A stretch of 64,000 bases of DNA from contig JAIQGK010000012.1 in NCBI GenBank assembly GCA_020072645.1, positions 124,001 to 188,000 of the forward strand. Direction: 5' to 3'. The notes below the pieces were generated by a model. The model saw nothing but the letters and a program-made list of their open reading frames with translations, did no database searches and had not been told where the DNA came from. Each line of letters begins with the position of its first letter. The stretch's first letter is position 1. The translations under genes were made by a program, and so were the position numbers. The stretch comes from Terriglobia bacterium. Its GTDB lineage: Bacteria > Acidobacteriota > Terriglobia > Terriglobales > Acidobacteriaceae. Below, in pieces: positions 1-7,669 of this stretch.

Positions 1-351
1 ACTCACCTGCCGACCAATACGGTAGTCAGCTGCCAGGACGAAAAATCGCAGATCAAGAACCGCGAAAAAGGTATGCGCGTGCTCCGCGCCCGTCTCTATG
101 AGCAGGAGATGGAACGGCAGCAACAGGCGCTGGCCAAGGAACGGAAAGCGCAAGTAGGCAGCGGCGATCGCAGCGAAAAGATCCGCACTTACAATTTTCC
201 CCAGAACCGCATGACCGACCATCGCATCGGCCTCACGCTGCACCAGCTTTCTGACGTAATGGACGGCAAGCTCCAGCCCGTTCTGGACGCGCTGACCACG
301 CATTACCAGGCAGAGAAGCTGAAGAACGAGTCGGCGGGCGTAGTCGCTTAG
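1..351 (+). CDS. prfA: Peptide chain release factor 1, C-terminal part (5' truncated by window edge)
   Basis: The reading frame is open from base 1 and ends at a TAG at 349-351, so only about the last 116 residues are present. The order THLPT, CQDE, SQ, NR, then [14 protein letters not shown] and [10 protein letters not shown] is the typical end of class I release factor RF1. RF2 lacks the RTYNFPQNR block. The GGQ catalytic loop, which triggers peptidyl-tRNA hydrolysis on the ribosome at UAA and UAG, must lie just upstream of the window. prmC follows after about 210 bases, the usual pairing because PrmC methylates the GGQ glutamine of this protein. The identity is secure; the start is not visible. 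Confidence 0.95.
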   Translation, partial: THLPTNTVVSCQDEKSQIKNREKGMRVLRARLYEQEMERQQQALAKERKAQVGSGDRSEKIRTYNFPQNRMTDHRIGLTLHQLSDVMDGKLQPVLDALTTHYQAEKLKNESAGVVA

Positions 352-403
352 GGGACAGCATGGCCGTGCCTGTGGGACGATGCCACGTGATCTGTTTCAG
401 AAA

Positions 404-429
404 TTCCGAACGCAGCGAGGCCCCCCTAT
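404..429 (+). repeat. Interspersed repeat family 2 (CCCGAACGCAG type), degenerate copy
   Basis: This spacer between prfA and prmC carries a TTCCGAACGCAGCGAGG-like block followed by CCCCCTAT. Related blocks occur at 1441, 58572 and 62684 on this strand and, inverted, at 1545 and 62747. The block is non-coding and looks like a diverged member of a genome-specific family. Confidence 0.5.
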
Positions 430-561
430 TGTCATTGGCGCATCGGGTCCACCATTTTTTCGGCTTCAACCATTTCCAGCGAGTAAGGACCTCTCACATC
501 GTTCGAGATTTCAGAAAGCTCCTTTGCGTCATTAACGTCCTTTGCGGTACAGTTCCCCGGC

Positions 562-1428
562 ATGCAACTCAAACAGGCCGTTGATTCCGCGTACCAGATC
601 TTCATTGAGAATGACGTTCCTTCTCCGCGCCTGAATGCCGAGTTGTTGCTCTTGTTTGTCCTCAACCGCGAACGCGCGTATCTCTACGCCCATCCTGAGC
701 GCGAGCTGGACGAAGACGACCAATCTCGCTACGACGAAGTCATTCGCGAGCGGGCCCGCGGCTGTCCCACGCAGTACATCACCGGACATCAGGAGTTCTG
801 GGGGCTTGATCTGCTGGTTTCGCCCGCGGTACTGATCCCTCGCCCGGAAACCGAGCACGTGGTTGAAACTGTGCTTGAGCTGGTGAAGGAATATCAGTTC
901 GACGGCCCCGGCCGCCTGAAGCTCTTAGACGTGGGCACGGGCTCCGGATGCATTGCCCTGGCGCTGGCCAGTGAGCTGCCGCACGCAGAAATCCATGCCT
1001 GCGATATCTCTGACGACGCGCTGGAAATGGCACGGACCAACGCTGCCCGCCTCGCTCTGGGCGGGAAAGTGCTTTTCCGTAAGTCCGACCTTCTGGCCGT
1101 CTATGCAGGCGAAAAGTTCGACTTTATCATTTCCAACCCACCCTATGTGGGCGAAGCCGATGCCGACAAGGTTCAGAAGCAGGTACGCGAATTCGAGCCC
1201 AAAATCGCAGTCTTTTCCGGTCGTGAAGGAATGGAAATCTATCGACGGTTGATCCCACAAGCGCATGCCGCTCTGCGGCTCGGCGGCTGGTTCGTTGCAG
1301 AAATCGGCTACTCAGAAGAAGAAAAGGTGCGTAGTCTGCTTGCGGGGTGGCAAGACATTCAGGTCACGGCGGACTTACAGGGAATCCCCAGGGTGGTGGC
1401 AGCGAGGAAGGCTCAAGAGATCGGGTGA
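562..1428 (+). CDS. prmC: Peptide chain release factor N(5)-glutamine methyltransferase
   Basis: This 288-residue enzyme is the usual length for the family. It transfers a methyl group from S-adenosylmethionine to the glutamine of the GGQ motif in release factors. An all-helical N-terminal domain (about residues 1-90) is followed by a Rossmann methyltransferase domain. That domain shows the SAM loop DVGTGSG (about 123-129) and the NPPY motif (192-195), which binds the glutamine side chain and defines the PrmC/HemK group. The position directly after prfA supports the role. The ATG at 562 is used because the alignable N-terminus begins there, although no strong Shine-Dalgarno precedes it. Confidence 0.95.
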   Translation: MQLKQAVDSAYQIFIENDVPSPRLNAELLLLFVLNRERAYLYAHPERELDEDDQSRYDEVIRERARGCPTQYITGHQEFWGLDLLVSPAVLIPRPETEHVVETVLELVKEYQFDGPGRLKLLDVGTGSGCIALALASELPHAEIHACDISDDALEMARTNAARLALGGKVLFRKSDLLAVYAGEKFDFIISNPPYVGEADADKVQKQVREFEPKIAVFSGREGMEIYRRLIPQAHAALRLGGWFVAEIGYSEEEKVRSLLAGWQDIQVTADLQGIPRVVAARKAQEIG

Positions 1429-1440
1429 GCGTTTTTCTAC

Positions 1441-1460
1441 GATCCCGAGCGCAGCCCTAT
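1441..1460 (+). repeat. Interspersed repeat family 2, half element
   Basis: The block GATCCCGAGCGCAGCCCTAT lies 12 bases after the prmC stop. With the inverted half at 1545-1585 it forms a loose inverted pair, CCCGA-CGCAG-CCCTA facing ATAGGG-GCGG-CGGGA. The pair at 62684/62747 has the same arrangement. Confidence 0.5.
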
Positions 1461-1544
1461 AAGCGCGGCGATCTTTAGGCGCACTAATTTTTTCATTTCC
1501 GCACTGCCACGGGTACTTTTCAATCCGTAGCTGCCGTTCCTTGT

Positions 1545-1585
1545 CACGATAGGGCTCCCTCTCCCGCTGCGCGGGAATCGGGATG
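1545..1585 (-). repeat. Interspersed repeat family 2, inverted half element
   Basis: It reads CACGATAGGGCTCCCT and then CCCGCTGCGCGGGAATCGGG on the plus strand, and contains the small perfect hairpin CCCGC-TGC-GCGGG. It closely resembles 62747-62791, which also carries CGATAGGG and CCCT and ends in TCGGGA. It lies in the leader region before sdhC. Confidence 0.5.
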
Positions 1586-1644
1586 TTAGAACAAGCCTCA
1601 TTTGCTACACTAATCAGTTTTCAATTCACCCTTGGAGGTGAAGT

Positions 1645-2409
1645 TTGGCAGAAAGAAGCTCTGCTGTGCCGGTCGGCCTGGGCCGCACGTTGCGCCGCGA
1701 CGCCTGGTGGATGGAGAACATCCCCGTCATCATACTTCTTGGTGGATTCGGCCTGTACGCCACTTGGCGCGCCTTCGAAGGAAAATTTTATTGGTCAGAT
1801 CCATATCTCTCGCCCTTTTACTCTCCGTTGCTTAACATTTCATGGTGGCATCTGTCGCCGGCGCTTCTGATCCTGGCATTCCCTCTCGGGTTCCGCGTCA
1901 CCTGTTACTACTATCGCAAGGCTTATTACCGCGCGTTCTTCATGGACCCACCGGGCTGCGCCGTGGGCGAACCGGCAAACCGCAACTATCGCGGCGAAAC
2001 CAGGTTTCCTTTCATCCTGCAAAATCTCCATCGTTATTTTCTCTATGGGGCCATCGTCTTCCTGTGCTTTCTCTGGTATGACGCCATACGCGCTTTCTGG
2101 TTTCCGGGCCCAGATCAAAAACTTCATTTTGGCATCGGCGTAGGATCACTGGTGTTGCTCGTCAACATCATCCTGCTCACGCTCTATCTGCTCTCCTGCC
2201 ACTCGCTGCGGCACCTGATCGGCGGCAAACTGGATTGCTTTTCCTGCACCGTCACCAATCGCGGGCGTCATGGCGCATGGAAGAAAGCCAGCTTCCTCAA
2301 TGAACGCCACATGCTGTATGCCTGGTGCAGTTTGATTACGGTTGGATTTGCCGATTTCTATGTCCGCATGGTGGCCAGCGGCATGATCAAGGATTTTAGA
2401 ATATTGTGA
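1645..2409 (+). CDS. sdhC: Succinate dehydrogenase membrane anchor / cytochrome b subunit
   Basis: This 254-residue integral membrane protein sits directly before sdhA and sdhB, so it is the quinone-reactive, haem-binding anchor of complex II. Five hydrophobic segments are visible (roughly residues 30-46, 70-88, 130-150, 163-190 and 215-235). Histidines in HLSP, NLHRYF, SCHSLRHL and ERHML are candidate haem ligands. One five-helix subunit replaces the separate SdhC and SdhD of enterobacteria. The start is a TTG with GGAGG six bases upstream (1634-1638). No in-frame ATG fits as well. The stop overlaps the GTG start of sdhA by four bases, giving translational coupling. Assignment rests on context and topology more than on motifs. 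Confidence 0.85.
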   Translation: MAERSSAVPVGLGRTLRRDAWWMENIPVIILLGGFGLYATWRAFEGKFYWSDPYLSPFYSPLLNISWWHLSPALLILAFPLGFRVTCYYYRKAYYRAFFMDPPGCAVGEPANRNYRGETRFPFILQNLHRYFLYGAIVFLCFLWYDAIRAFWFPGPDQKLHFGIGVGSLVLLVNIILLTLYLLSCHSLRHLIGGKLDCFSCTVTNRGRHGAWKKASFLNERHMLYAWCSLITVGFADFYVRMVASGMIKDFRIL

Positions 2410-4133
2410 CGAACCAGACGAAGTATGAAACCCATGAGCATGACGTCCTGATCATTGGCGCGGGCGGCGCGGGCCTGCGAGCGGCGATTGAAGGCCTTGC
2501 CGCAGGCGCTCGCGTTGCCGTGGTCTCCAAATCTCTGCTGGGCAAGGCGCACACTGTAATGGCGGAAGGCGGAATCGCTGCCGCCATGGCCAACGTGGAC
2601 AAGGCCGATAGCTGGCGCACACACTTCCGTGACACTATGCGGGGCGGCAAGCTAATGAACAACTGGCGCATGGCCCAGCTCCACGCCCAGGAAGCGCCTG
2701 AGCGTGTCCGCGAACTGGAGCAGTGGGGCGCGCTCTTTGATCGCACGTCTGACGGCGACATTCTGCAGCGCGCCTTCGGCGGCCATACGTTTAAGCGCCT
2801 CTGCCATGTTGGCGACCGCACCGGCCTGGAGATGATCCGCACGCTACAGGACCGCGGCGTGCAGATGGGCTTTGATGTTTTCATGGAATGCACCATCATC
2901 CGCTTGCTGACCGACGGTAAGCGCGTTGTGGGCGCTTTCGGATATTGGCGGGAGCAAGGCCGCTTCGTGGTGCTGAAGGCTAAAGCGGTGGTGATGGCGA
3001 CCGGGGGCATTGGCAAGGCGTGGCGCGTCACTTCAAATTCCTGGGAGTACACCGGCGATGGCATGGCGCTCGCCTATGACGCTGGCGCGGAATTGCTCGA
3101 TATGGAATTTGTACAGTTCCATCCCACCGGGATGGTCTGGCCTCCGGGCGTGCAGGGAATCCTGGTCACGGAAGCCGTTCGCGGCGAAGGCGGCATTCTT
3201 CGCAACAAAGACGGGCAGCGCTTCATGGAGAAATACGATCCCAAACGCATGGAACTCTCCACCCGCGACGTGGTTGCGCGCTCCATCTATACCGAAGTCC
3301 GAGAAGGGCGCGGCAGCGAGCATGGCGGCGCGTATCTGGATATATCCCACAAGCCCGCTGAATACGTGAAGCAGAAGCTGCCCAGCATGTATCACCAGTT
3401 CAAGGAACTGGCGGACGTGGATATCACCAAAGGCCCAATGGAAGTAGGTCCCACCTGCCATTACATGATGGGAGGAATCCGCGTGGAAGCCGAAACTGCT
3501 GCGTCATCACTGCCCGGACTTTTTGCCGCGGGCGAAGCTGCCGCAGGACTCCACGGCGCCAACCGTCTTGGCGGAAATTCGTTGTCTGATCTTCTGGTAT
3601 TCGGCCGCCGCGCAGGATTGGGCGCTGCCGCATACGCCAGCAAAGCGCCTGCCGCTTCGATCGACGATCAGCAGATAGTCGAGGCTGAACGCGACATGCT
3701 TGCGCCGTTCGACCGTGGTCAGGGCGAGAATCCTTACTCTGTTCATCGTGACCTGCAGGAAGTGATGCAGAACCTGGTCGGTATCTTCCGCGTGGAAGAA
3801 GACATGAACAAGGCCATGGGCGAACTGGAAAAGCTGAAAGCCCGCGCCGCGCGTGTGCGCGTGGAAGGCTCACGGTTGTTTAATCCCGGCTGGCATCTCT
3901 CAAAGGATTTGAAATCGATGCTCACGGTCTCAGAGGCAGTGACCCGGAGCGCCATGGCCCGCAAGGAAAGCCGCGGCGCGCATAGCCGCATCGACTTTCC
4001 CAAACTGGACGAACAAGTCTGGGGCAAACAGCACAACTTGATCACGCGCGATGGAGCAGGAATGAAATTGCAGCAAACCCCGGTGGATGCTATTCCGGGC
4101 GAATTGAATGAGTTGCTGGCAGAAGAGAAATAG
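2406..4133 (+). CDS. sdhA: Succinate dehydrogenase flavoprotein subunit
   Basis: This 575-residue subunit oxidises succinate to fumarate with covalently bound FAD. An N-terminal FAD-binding fold shows GAGGAG at residues 18-23. AHTVMAEGGI follows, in which H49 matches the histidine that carries the covalent flavin. The active-site region shows FVQFHPTG and RGEGG, with HYMMGG and GLFAAGE further on. The C-terminal capping region contains the R-x-S-R-GAHSR block. The GTG start overlaps the sdhC stop (GTGA). It is the second gene of a sdhC-A-B operon, but the 194-base gap to sdhB is long for an operon and holds an interspersed element. Confidence 0.96.
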   Translation: MTNQTKYETHEHDVLIIGAGGAGLRAAIEGLAAGARVAVVSKSLLGKAHTVMAEGGIAAAMANVDKADSWRTHFRDTMRGGKLMNNWRMAQLHAQEAPERVRELEQWGALFDRTSDGDILQRAFGGHTFKRLCHVGDRTGLEMIRTLQDRGVQMGFDVFMECTIIRLLTDGKRVVGAFGYWREQGRFVVLKAKAVVMATGGIGKAWRVTSNSWEYTGDGMALAYDAGAELLDMEFVQFHPTGMVWPPGVQGILVTEAVRGEGGILRNKDGQRFMEKYDPKRMELSTRDVVARSIYTEVREGRGSEHGGAYLDISHKPAEYVKQKLPSMYHQFKELADVDITKGPMEVGPTCHYMMGGIRVEAETAASSLPGLFAAGEAAAGLHGANRLGGNSLSDLLVFGRRAGLGAAAYASKAPAASIDDQQIVEAERDMLAPFDRGQGENPYSVHRDLQEVMQNLVGIFRVEEDMNKAMGELEKLKARAARVRVEGSRLFNPGWHLSKDLKSMLTVSEAVTRSAMARKESRGAHSRIDFPKLDEQVWGKQHNLITRDGAGMKLQQTPVDAIPGELNELLAEEK

Positions 4134-4169
4134 GCAGAACGACAGGTGCAAGCACGAATCGAGTCACTT

Positions 4170-4310
4170 AACGTAGAGACGTAGCATGCTACGTCGGGTG
4201 CATCGATATAGCAGCGAGCCCGGCTTGCGCGGCGAGCTGCTTGCCTCAAGGGCAGAAGAATCTCTGGCGGGCATGGCGCGCCGGCGGTTTGGAGCGAAGC
4301 GACAGAAATA
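4170..4310 (+). repeat. Leader repeat family 1, copy A (before sdhB)
   Basis: The element starts near AACGTAGAGACGTAGC and contains a CGAGCCCGGCTTGCGCGGCG block (about 4213-4234). It ends with CGGCGGTTTGGAGCGAAGCG plus ACAGAAAT at 4281-4309, about 18 bases before the sdhB ATG. Four relatives occur at 5100, 19799, 22009 and 22109. All have the GGAGCG end nearest to the downstream gene. This copy also holds a perfect 18-bp palindrome at 4178-4195. Confidence 0.75.
4178..4195. promoter_or_regulatory. Perfect 18-bp palindrome between sdhA and sdhB
   Basis: GACGTAGCATGCTACGTC is identical to its reverse complement. In RNA it could only form a stem with a very small loop, so as DNA it looks like an operator or an element end. 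It is part of leader repeat copy A. A shorter, imperfect version (CGTAGCGTTGCATGC) sits at the same relative place in copy C. Confidence 0.5.
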
Positions 4311-4327
4311 GAAGCTAGGAGTTATTC

Positions 4328-5071
4328 ATGGCTGATGCGGTCTTAGAGGTCTTTCGCGGCGATCAGGAATCTGGTGCAGCAAAGCAATATACCGTCCCGA
4401 TCGCGCCGGGCATGGTTGTGCTTGACGCGCTGCATTACATTCAAGTGCACCTGGAGCCCGATCTCGCAGTGCGGTGGAACTGCAAGGCCGGCAAGTGCGG
4501 CTCCTGCTCCGCGGAAGTCAACGGCAAGCCCCGCCTCACCTGCAAGACTCGCATGGACGCGCTGCCCACCGACAAGCCCATCACCGTCTATCCCATGAAG
4601 TCATTCCCGGTGATCAAAGACCTCGTCACGGACGTCTCATGGAATTATCGCGTCAACAAAAAGATCCCGCCGTTTTCGCCCAAGCCCAAGACCGATTGGA
4701 AGATGTATCAGGAAGATATGGACCGGGTGCAGGAGTTCCGCAAGTGCATTGAATGTTTCCTGTGCCAGAATGTCTGCCACGTTGTGCGCGACCACCACAA
4801 GAAAGAAGAGTTTGGCGGGCCGCGCTTTTTCGTGCGCGTGGCATCGCTGGAAATGCACCCGCTGGACAACCTCTCACGAGTCAAACTTCTCAAAGACGAG
4901 CTGGGCATCGGTTATTGCAACATTACCAAGTGCTGCACTGAGGTCTGCCCTGAAGAGATACACATCACTGACAATGCCATCATTCCTCTCAAAGAGCGTG
5001 TGGTGGATGAATATTACGATCCCATCATGAAATTGGTGCGCAAGATACGCGGCGCGCCAAAATCGGATTAG
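4328..5071 (+). CDS. sdhB: Succinate dehydrogenase iron-sulfur subunit
   Basis: This 247-residue protein is the electron-transfer subunit between SdhA flavin and the membrane anchor. An N-terminal ferredoxin domain carries the [2Fe-2S] cysteines CKAGKCGSC and a later TC (about residues 51-72). The C-terminal domain carries CIECFLCQNVC for the [4Fe-4S] cluster and CNITKCCTEVCPE for the remaining cluster. AGGAG lies seven bases before the ATG. The gene is separated from sdhA by an interspersed leader element, so its expression may be tuned separately from sdhCA. Confidence 0.95.
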   Translation: MADAVLEVFRGDQESGAAKQYTVPIAPGMVVLDALHYIQVHLEPDLAVRWNCKAGKCGSCSAEVNGKPRLTCKTRMDALPTDKPITVYPMKSFPVIKDLVTDVSWNYRVNKKIPPFSPKPKTDWKMYQEDMDRVQEFRKCIECFLCQNVCHVVRDHHKKEEFGGPRFFVRVASLEMHPLDNLSRVKLLKDELGIGYCNITKCCTEVCPEEIHITDNAIIPLKERVVDEYYDPIMKLVRKIRGAPKSD

Positions 5072-5099
5072 AATTGTAACAGTGGTTAAAAAAGATCGC

Positions 5100-5199
5100 T
5101 CAACGCGCGAGGCCGGCTTGCGCGCCGAGCGCTGCTTCGGGCAGCAGATGCCTTTCCAGGCAACGAGACTTGCCGGCGGTTTGGAGCGTAAGCGACAAG
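5100..5199 (+). repeat. Leader repeat family 1, copy B (before the TPR gene)
   Basis: It contains CGCGAGGCCGGCTTGCGCGC followed by a CTGCTTCGGGCAGCAG hairpin (about 5131-5147). It ends with GCCGGCGGTTTGGAGCGTAAGCGACAAG at 5172-5199, only four bases before the ATG at 5204. The same two blocks in the same order occur in copies A, C, D and E. Confidence 0.75.
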
Positions 5200-5203
5200 A
5201 CCT

Positions 5204-5716
5204 ATGGAACGGCAGCTAAAAGCAATCTCAAAGAACGGCATTACAGAGGCGCTGGCAAAAGTACAGCACTATCGTTACCTGAACCAGGCGGAGGAAGCGG
5301 AATCAATCTGCCGCGATATTCTGGCCATTGACCCGGAAAATCAAATGGCGTTGCGCCAGTTAGGTCTCGCCATCACTGACCAATTTAGAGGCACTCTCTC
5401 TGACGGATTCCACGAAGCCCAGACTTGCTTTGAAAAACTCTCCAGCCCTTACGAGCGATCCTATTATCAGGGCATTTTGCATGAGCGGCGTGCCAAGGCC
5501 CAGCTACGCGCCGGCCACACGGCGCACTCTCTCATGGCCAGCTTTGAGAACGCGATGCGCTGTTTTGAGGAAGCTGAAAAAATACGTCCACAAGGAAACG
5601 ATGACGCGTTGCTTCGCTGGAACCGCTGCCTGCGCCTGATCCAAAGCTTGCCCGCTTTGACAAACGAGTCAGATTCCTTTGATGCCAGCGACGCGCCGCC
5701 CATTTTCAGAAGGTGA
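5204..5716 (+). CDS. Small TPR-repeat protein of unknown function
   Basis: This 170-residue protein has no signal peptide, so it is probably cytoplasmic. Residues 13-60 form a clear TPR pair (HYRYLNQAEEAESICRDIL, then DPENQMALRQLGLA). A second helical region follows (FEKLSSPYERSYYQGILHERRAKAQL and an alanine-rich helix pair). The C-terminal 30 residues are polar and probably disordered. TPR helices usually mediate protein binding; the partner is not evident. The start codon sits right after leader repeat copy B. Its GGAG is 17 bases from the ATG, too far for normal initiation. Confidence 0.75.
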   Translation: MERQLKAISKNGITEALAKVQHYRYLNQAEEAESICRDILAIDPENQMALRQLGLAITDQFRGTLSDGFHEAQTCFEKLSSPYERSYYQGILHERRAKAQLRAGHTAHSLMASFENAMRCFEEAEKIRPQGNDDALLRWNRCLRLIQSLPALTNESDSFDASDAPPIFRR

Positions 5717-5869
5717 GTTTCGCTGAGTGCTTGCGGCAGCCGGCGGAAGCTCTTGAAAACCCTGTTGTTGATTCTCTAGCACCCACTGCCGGATCTCCAT
5801 AAACTCGCGTTGGGCTGCGGTTTTAGCGCCCCATAACCGGTCTTTTCTCTTCCGAGAACTTCAATCTGG

Positions 5870-5885
5870 CGTGACCGGCGTCACA
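5870..5885. promoter_or_regulatory. CRP/FNR-family-like site upstream of the universal stress gene
   Basis: CGTGA-CCGGCG-TCACA differs at one position from the CRP-type consensus TGTGA-N6-TCACA. The inner part is a GTGAC-N4-GTCAC palindrome. It lies 55 bases before the usp ATG, a plausible activator or repressor position. A perfect match occurs at 45070-45085. The regulator itself is not in the window. Confidence 0.5.
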
Positions 5886-5913
5886 TCCTCCGTGGTCACT
5901 GCCTCATTAAACT

Positions 5914-5937
5914 GGGCACTCAATGAGTGAGGTGCCC
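5914..5937 (+). promoter_or_regulatory. Hairpin that would sequester the ribosome binding site of usp
   Basis: GGGCACTCA (5914-5922) can pair with TGA-G-GTGCCC (5928-5937), giving nine pairs with one bulged G and a five-base loop. The only Shine-Dalgarno of the next gene, GAGG at 5929-5932, lies inside the 3' arm. The ATG begins two bases after the stem. This suggests translational control by folding. Confidence 0.5.
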
Positions 5938-5939
5938 TC

Positions 5940-6824
5940 ATGAACACGCTTGAAGCAGTTACTGCGCTATCGCTAAAAAACATTCTTTTGGCTACCGATT
6001 TCTCTCCGGGCTCGGAAACCGCCGTAAAATATGCGCAAGCCATCGCGCACAGGCATTCCTCACGCGTCCACACCATCCACGTAAACTCGCCGGACTCATA
6101 CAATCTGCTGGATCCGGATGCATTCTCCATCACGTTTAATGGCTCGGAATCAGACACAAAAAATGTTGCGGACGTGCTGCATGGACTTCTCACGGGACTG
6201 CCGAGCCAGACGCCATTGCGTCAAGGCGCGGTATGGGAAGTAATCAGCGACGTGGTGAAGCGCAATGAAATTAATTTGCTGGTGCTGGCGTCGCATGGCC
6301 GCCATGGAATTCCCCGGCTCGTCTTGGGTTCCGTAGCTGAAGAAGTTTTTCGTAACGTTTCTTGTCCGGTGCTTACGGTTGGCCCTGATGTGAAGCCCTG
6401 CAACAGCCGGGAGATGAAAATCAATAAAGTGCTGCTGGCTACGCATTTTGAAGCTGGATCAACCGCGCCTGCGCACGCCGCGCTGCTTTGCAATGAATTT
6501 GGCGCCGAGCTAACAGTCCTGCACGTGGCCGATGAGAACAAGGTTGCGTCGAACGGAAAAAATGGCAGAGAGCTTGCACAACAGCTCAACTCCGTGGTGC
6601 CGCCGGAGGCCTGCCTGTGGCGGAAACCAGTGTGTGTTCTTAAGTATGGATTGCCTTCAGCCAACATTCTGGAAGTTGCACAACAGATGCGCGCTGATCT
6701 GATTGTGCTGGGAGCACGCCATCCCGAGCCGGCGAAAATCAATTCGCACCTGCCCTGGGCGACCGCGGCCCGGGTCATTGCTGAAGCTGAGTGCCCCGTA
6801 TTGACCGTGCGGCAGAAGGACTAG
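5940..6824 (+). CDS. Tandem universal stress protein (two UspA domains)
   Basis: This 294-residue protein has two Usp folds in one chain (about residues 10-148 and 160-292). Usp proteins are cytoplasmic, often bind ATP, and accumulate under starvation or redox stress. The first domain keeps the nucleotide loop near residues 118-131 (ASHGRHG, then LGS). In the second domain the same place reads LGARHPEPAKINS and lacks the glycine spacing, so only the first domain is likely to bind ATP. Both domains end with the typical CPVLTV strand. The leader has a CRP-like site and a hairpin covering the Shine-Dalgarno. Confidence 0.9.
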   Translation: MNTLEAVTALSLKNILLATDFSPGSETAVKYAQAIAHRHSSRVHTIHVNSPDSYNLLDPDAFSITFNGSESDTKNVADVLHGLLTGLPSQTPLRQGAVWEVISDVVKRNEINLLVLASHGRHGIPRLVLGSVAEEVFRNVSCPVLTVGPDVKPCNSREMKINKVLLATHFEAGSTAPAHAALLCNEFGAELTVLHVADENKVASNGKNGRELAQQLNSVVPPEACLWRKPVCVLKYGLPSANILEVAQQMRADLIVLGARHPEPAKINSHLPWATAARVIAEAECPVLTVRQKD

Positions 6825-6826
6825 CT

Positions 6827-7141
6827 ATGAGAACGACGAAGAGCAACTTGAAGATTGAAACGGATACAAGTTCCGACTATGACTCTACCTGCCAAAGGTT
6901 TGGAACGCGTGTTCAGTTAGGCGGCTATATAGCGGACATCGTGCCCGACGATGAGGAGAACCCTTCGATCCATCACTGTATCGTGCAGAGAATTGGCTCG
7001 CCGAAGGTCCTCTATCTGGGGCAGGAAAGCACCTTCGCGGCCGCTCTGGAATCCGGTTACCACCATCTTGAAGAGCTGGCCAGACCGCAGCCAAAGAAAA
7101 CTGCCGCGATTTATGAATTCAAGGCCCCGGATCACAAGTAA
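6827..7141 (+). CDS. Small conserved-looking hypothetical protein
   Basis: The ATG lies two bases after the usp stop, giving a 104-residue product; an upstream in-frame ATG inside usp is less likely. The sequence has no signal peptide. It has an alternating, probably beta-rich middle (GTRVQLGGYIADIVPDDE, then HCIVQRIGSPKVLYLGQE) and a helix (ESGYHHLEELAR). It is probably co-transcribed with usp. I do not recognise the family. The stop is three bases from the end of a convergent gene, with no obvious terminator between them. Confidence 0.65.
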   Translation: MRTTKSNLKIETDTSSDYDSTCQRFGTRVQLGGYIADIVPDDEENPSIHHCIVQRIGSPKVLYLGQESTFAAALESGYHHLEELARPQPKKTAAIYEFKAPDHK

Positions 7142-7144
7142 AGG

Positions 7145-7669
7145 CTACTTAGCCATACTCTCAAGTACGCGCACTTTCCAGCGGTCTTCAGCACCGGTCA
7201 TCACGGCGTAATACTGGATTTGTGCCTGGTCTGAGTGGAGCACGGTGCTTCCATCAAGCACCTGAGTTTCAATGCTGGCGGTATCCTTCAGTTCGATAGC
7301 CGCCCCGTCAGGTGAATAAAATATTGCGTCCACCTTGTGCCCATGGTCAATGATGCGTGTTGTAAGGCCGTTTTGTTTCTGGTCTTTCACACGCTGCGTG
7401 AGCTTGTCCAGAGCAAAGCCGGCGAAGTTTTCATTCAGCGGCTGAAGCGTATTGTTGGCCAGAGAAGTGGTTATAGCCTGCCACGCCAACGTATAGTCGC
7501 GCACGATTGCGTTTTGCGTTACGTCTTCCACCTCGCGCGGCTGGGCGCTTTTCACGCTGAGCTGCACCGTAGGTTTAGTGTCAGCGAAAATCCGCTCCAG
7601 CAGAGGCACAACGCCGGAGACCGCGAGCGCTACACCGGCACTGAGGATCAGTATGCGTGCAAGCTTCAT
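7145..7669 (-). CDS. Exported protein of unknown function (NTF2-like fold suspected)
   Basis: This is the last gene of a four-gene minus-strand operon. It has 174 residues with an N-terminal hydrophobic segment (ARILILSAGVALAVSGVVP) that acts as signal peptide or anchor. The rest alternates helices and strands (DYTLAWQAITTSL, AIFYSPDGAAIELKD, QIQYYAVMTGAEDRWKVRVLE). It ends with the WKV type strand common in NTF2/SnoaL-like proteins; this fold call is inference. Its ATG overlaps the stop of the upstream gene by one base (TAATG), so the two are translationally coupled. Confidence 0.7.
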   Translation of the reverse strand: MKLARILILSAGVALAVSGVVPLLERIFADTKPTVQLSVKSAQPREVEDVTQNAIVRDYTLAWQAITTSLANNTLQPLNENFAGFALDKLTQRVKDQKQNGLTTRIIDHGHKVDAIFYSPDGAAIELKDTASIETQVLDGSTVLHSDQAQIQYYAVMTGAEDRWKVRVLESMAK

